Source of the DNA: Steinernema hermaphroditum | Taxonomy: Eukaryota; Nematoda; Chromadorea; Rhabditida; Steinernematidae | Assembly (NCBI GenBank): GCA_030435675.1 | Contig: CM059625.1 | Coordinates: 14,198,001 to 14,262,000 of the forward strand | DNA length: 64,000 nt | Direction: 5' to 3' | Shown: positions 63,601 through 64,000 of the stretch, one piece after another | Position numbering within the stretch: position 1 is the stretch's first letter | How the letters are laid out: every line of letters starts with the position of its first letter | Program-made: the position numbers and the translations under genes | Notes under the pieces: generated by a model | Seen by the model: only the letters and a program-made list of their open reading frames with translations | The model's database searches: none | What the model was told of the DNA's origin: nothing

Positions 63601-64000
63601 CTGCTGCTGCTGTTGCTGATGCTGATTGCGCTTGTGTGTTTGCACTACCCATCTGAAGAACGCGCGCAGGTGGTTCCTTCACCGGCTTCGTTCTTCGCGA
63701 CTTTCGTCGCTTTCTCACGCGACCGGGAGAGGTTTCCATGCGCAACTTCTCTCCGATCGTATGGAACTGGTTCGCGTGAACGTGATTTGTTGCTTTTTCC
63801 TCTGTTTATGAGTGTATCAACGTTGCCTCTTTTATTTGTGAGGGTATAAAGAGAGCAAACAGTGGCGTAGTTTGCGAGACTAGTCGCGGCGTTGGTCAAT
63901 GAATGAAATTTGATGCGTTACCACGTACGAAATGTGCTGCTTTATTAAAAAATGAGAAAATTGGTTTTGCTTGTTTTGATAAACAACGGAAATCTAATAT
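57699..64000. other. 6.3-kb region without recognisable genes
   Basis: No ORF here has a family motif or a splice-consistent extension. The longest frames (59407-59857, 62187-62570) lie in mixed-composition DNA. A perfect 10-bp hairpin (ggaagtgatc...gatcacttcc) sits at 58690-58718. From about 63370 the sequence becomes GC-richer and CT-rich. The stretch may hold regulatory DNA or a long first intron or 5' UTR of a gene beyond the window; this is inference only. Confidence 0.5.
58690..58718. other. Perfect 10-bp hairpin
   Basis: GGAAGTGATC is followed after nine bases by GATCACTTCC. There is no T-tract behind it, and its function is unknown. It is isolated in non-coding DNA. Confidence 0.5.

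Overview
The window looks like nuclear DNA from a nematode, most likely a rhabditid (clade V). Genes carry many short introns (about 40-60 nt) with TTTCAG-type acceptors. Several starts sit just after a TTT(C)CAG that looks like a trans-splice acceptor. The best family matches are to animal and nematode proteins: a RAD6-type E2 with an acidic tail as in worm UBC-1, H2A.Z, WAPL, an OLIG-like bHLH factor, a UDP-glycosyltransferase and a Cys-loop channel. No operon-like bacterial structure, rRNA or convincing tRNA was seen. All assignments come from reading the translations; no database search was possible.

Layout. 1-1859: 3' end of a large cadherin (+). 1974-3415: transposon debris, namely a Helitron helicase end, a hAT transposase tail and a stray ABC-transporter exon piece. 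4192-9177: a GC-rich MRP/ABCC transporter (-). 9816-10332: a small ZP-domain membrane protein gene with an unresolved frame change. 10436-22110: an accessory region holding pieces of three conserved genes: RtcB RNA ligase, COQ8 atypical kinase and an NFS1-like cysteine desulfurase. Much of it lies in a large inverted duplication (arms about 11360-14786 and 19550-21960). Arm A alone carries a 1128-bp transposon with 254-bp terminal inverted repeats and a coiled-coil ORF. The 4.8-kb spacer is full of foldback elements.

22870-57698 is ordinary gene-dense DNA: a UGT (+), an unknown repeat protein (-), a PUSL1-like pseudouridine synthase (-), a divergent GPCR (+), an unknown basic protein (-), a Cys-loop channel subunit (+), phytanoyl-CoA dioxygenase (-), an OLIG-like bHLH (+), a TBC1D7-like protein whose TBC domain is split by a long insert (-), UBC-1/RAD6 (-), a four-TM protein (+), WAPL (-), H2A.Z (+), SRP54 (-), RNase H2 subunit B (+) and mitochondrial ribosomal protein S33 (+). 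57699-64000 has no gene that I can support.

The genes do not form one pathway. Several are chromatin or genome-maintenance factors (WAPL, H2A.Z, RAD6, RNase H2B) that happen to be neighbours. SRP54 and RNase H2B are head to head over about 445 bp and probably share a promoter region. The most unusual part is the palindromic chimeric region at 10.4-22.1 kb.
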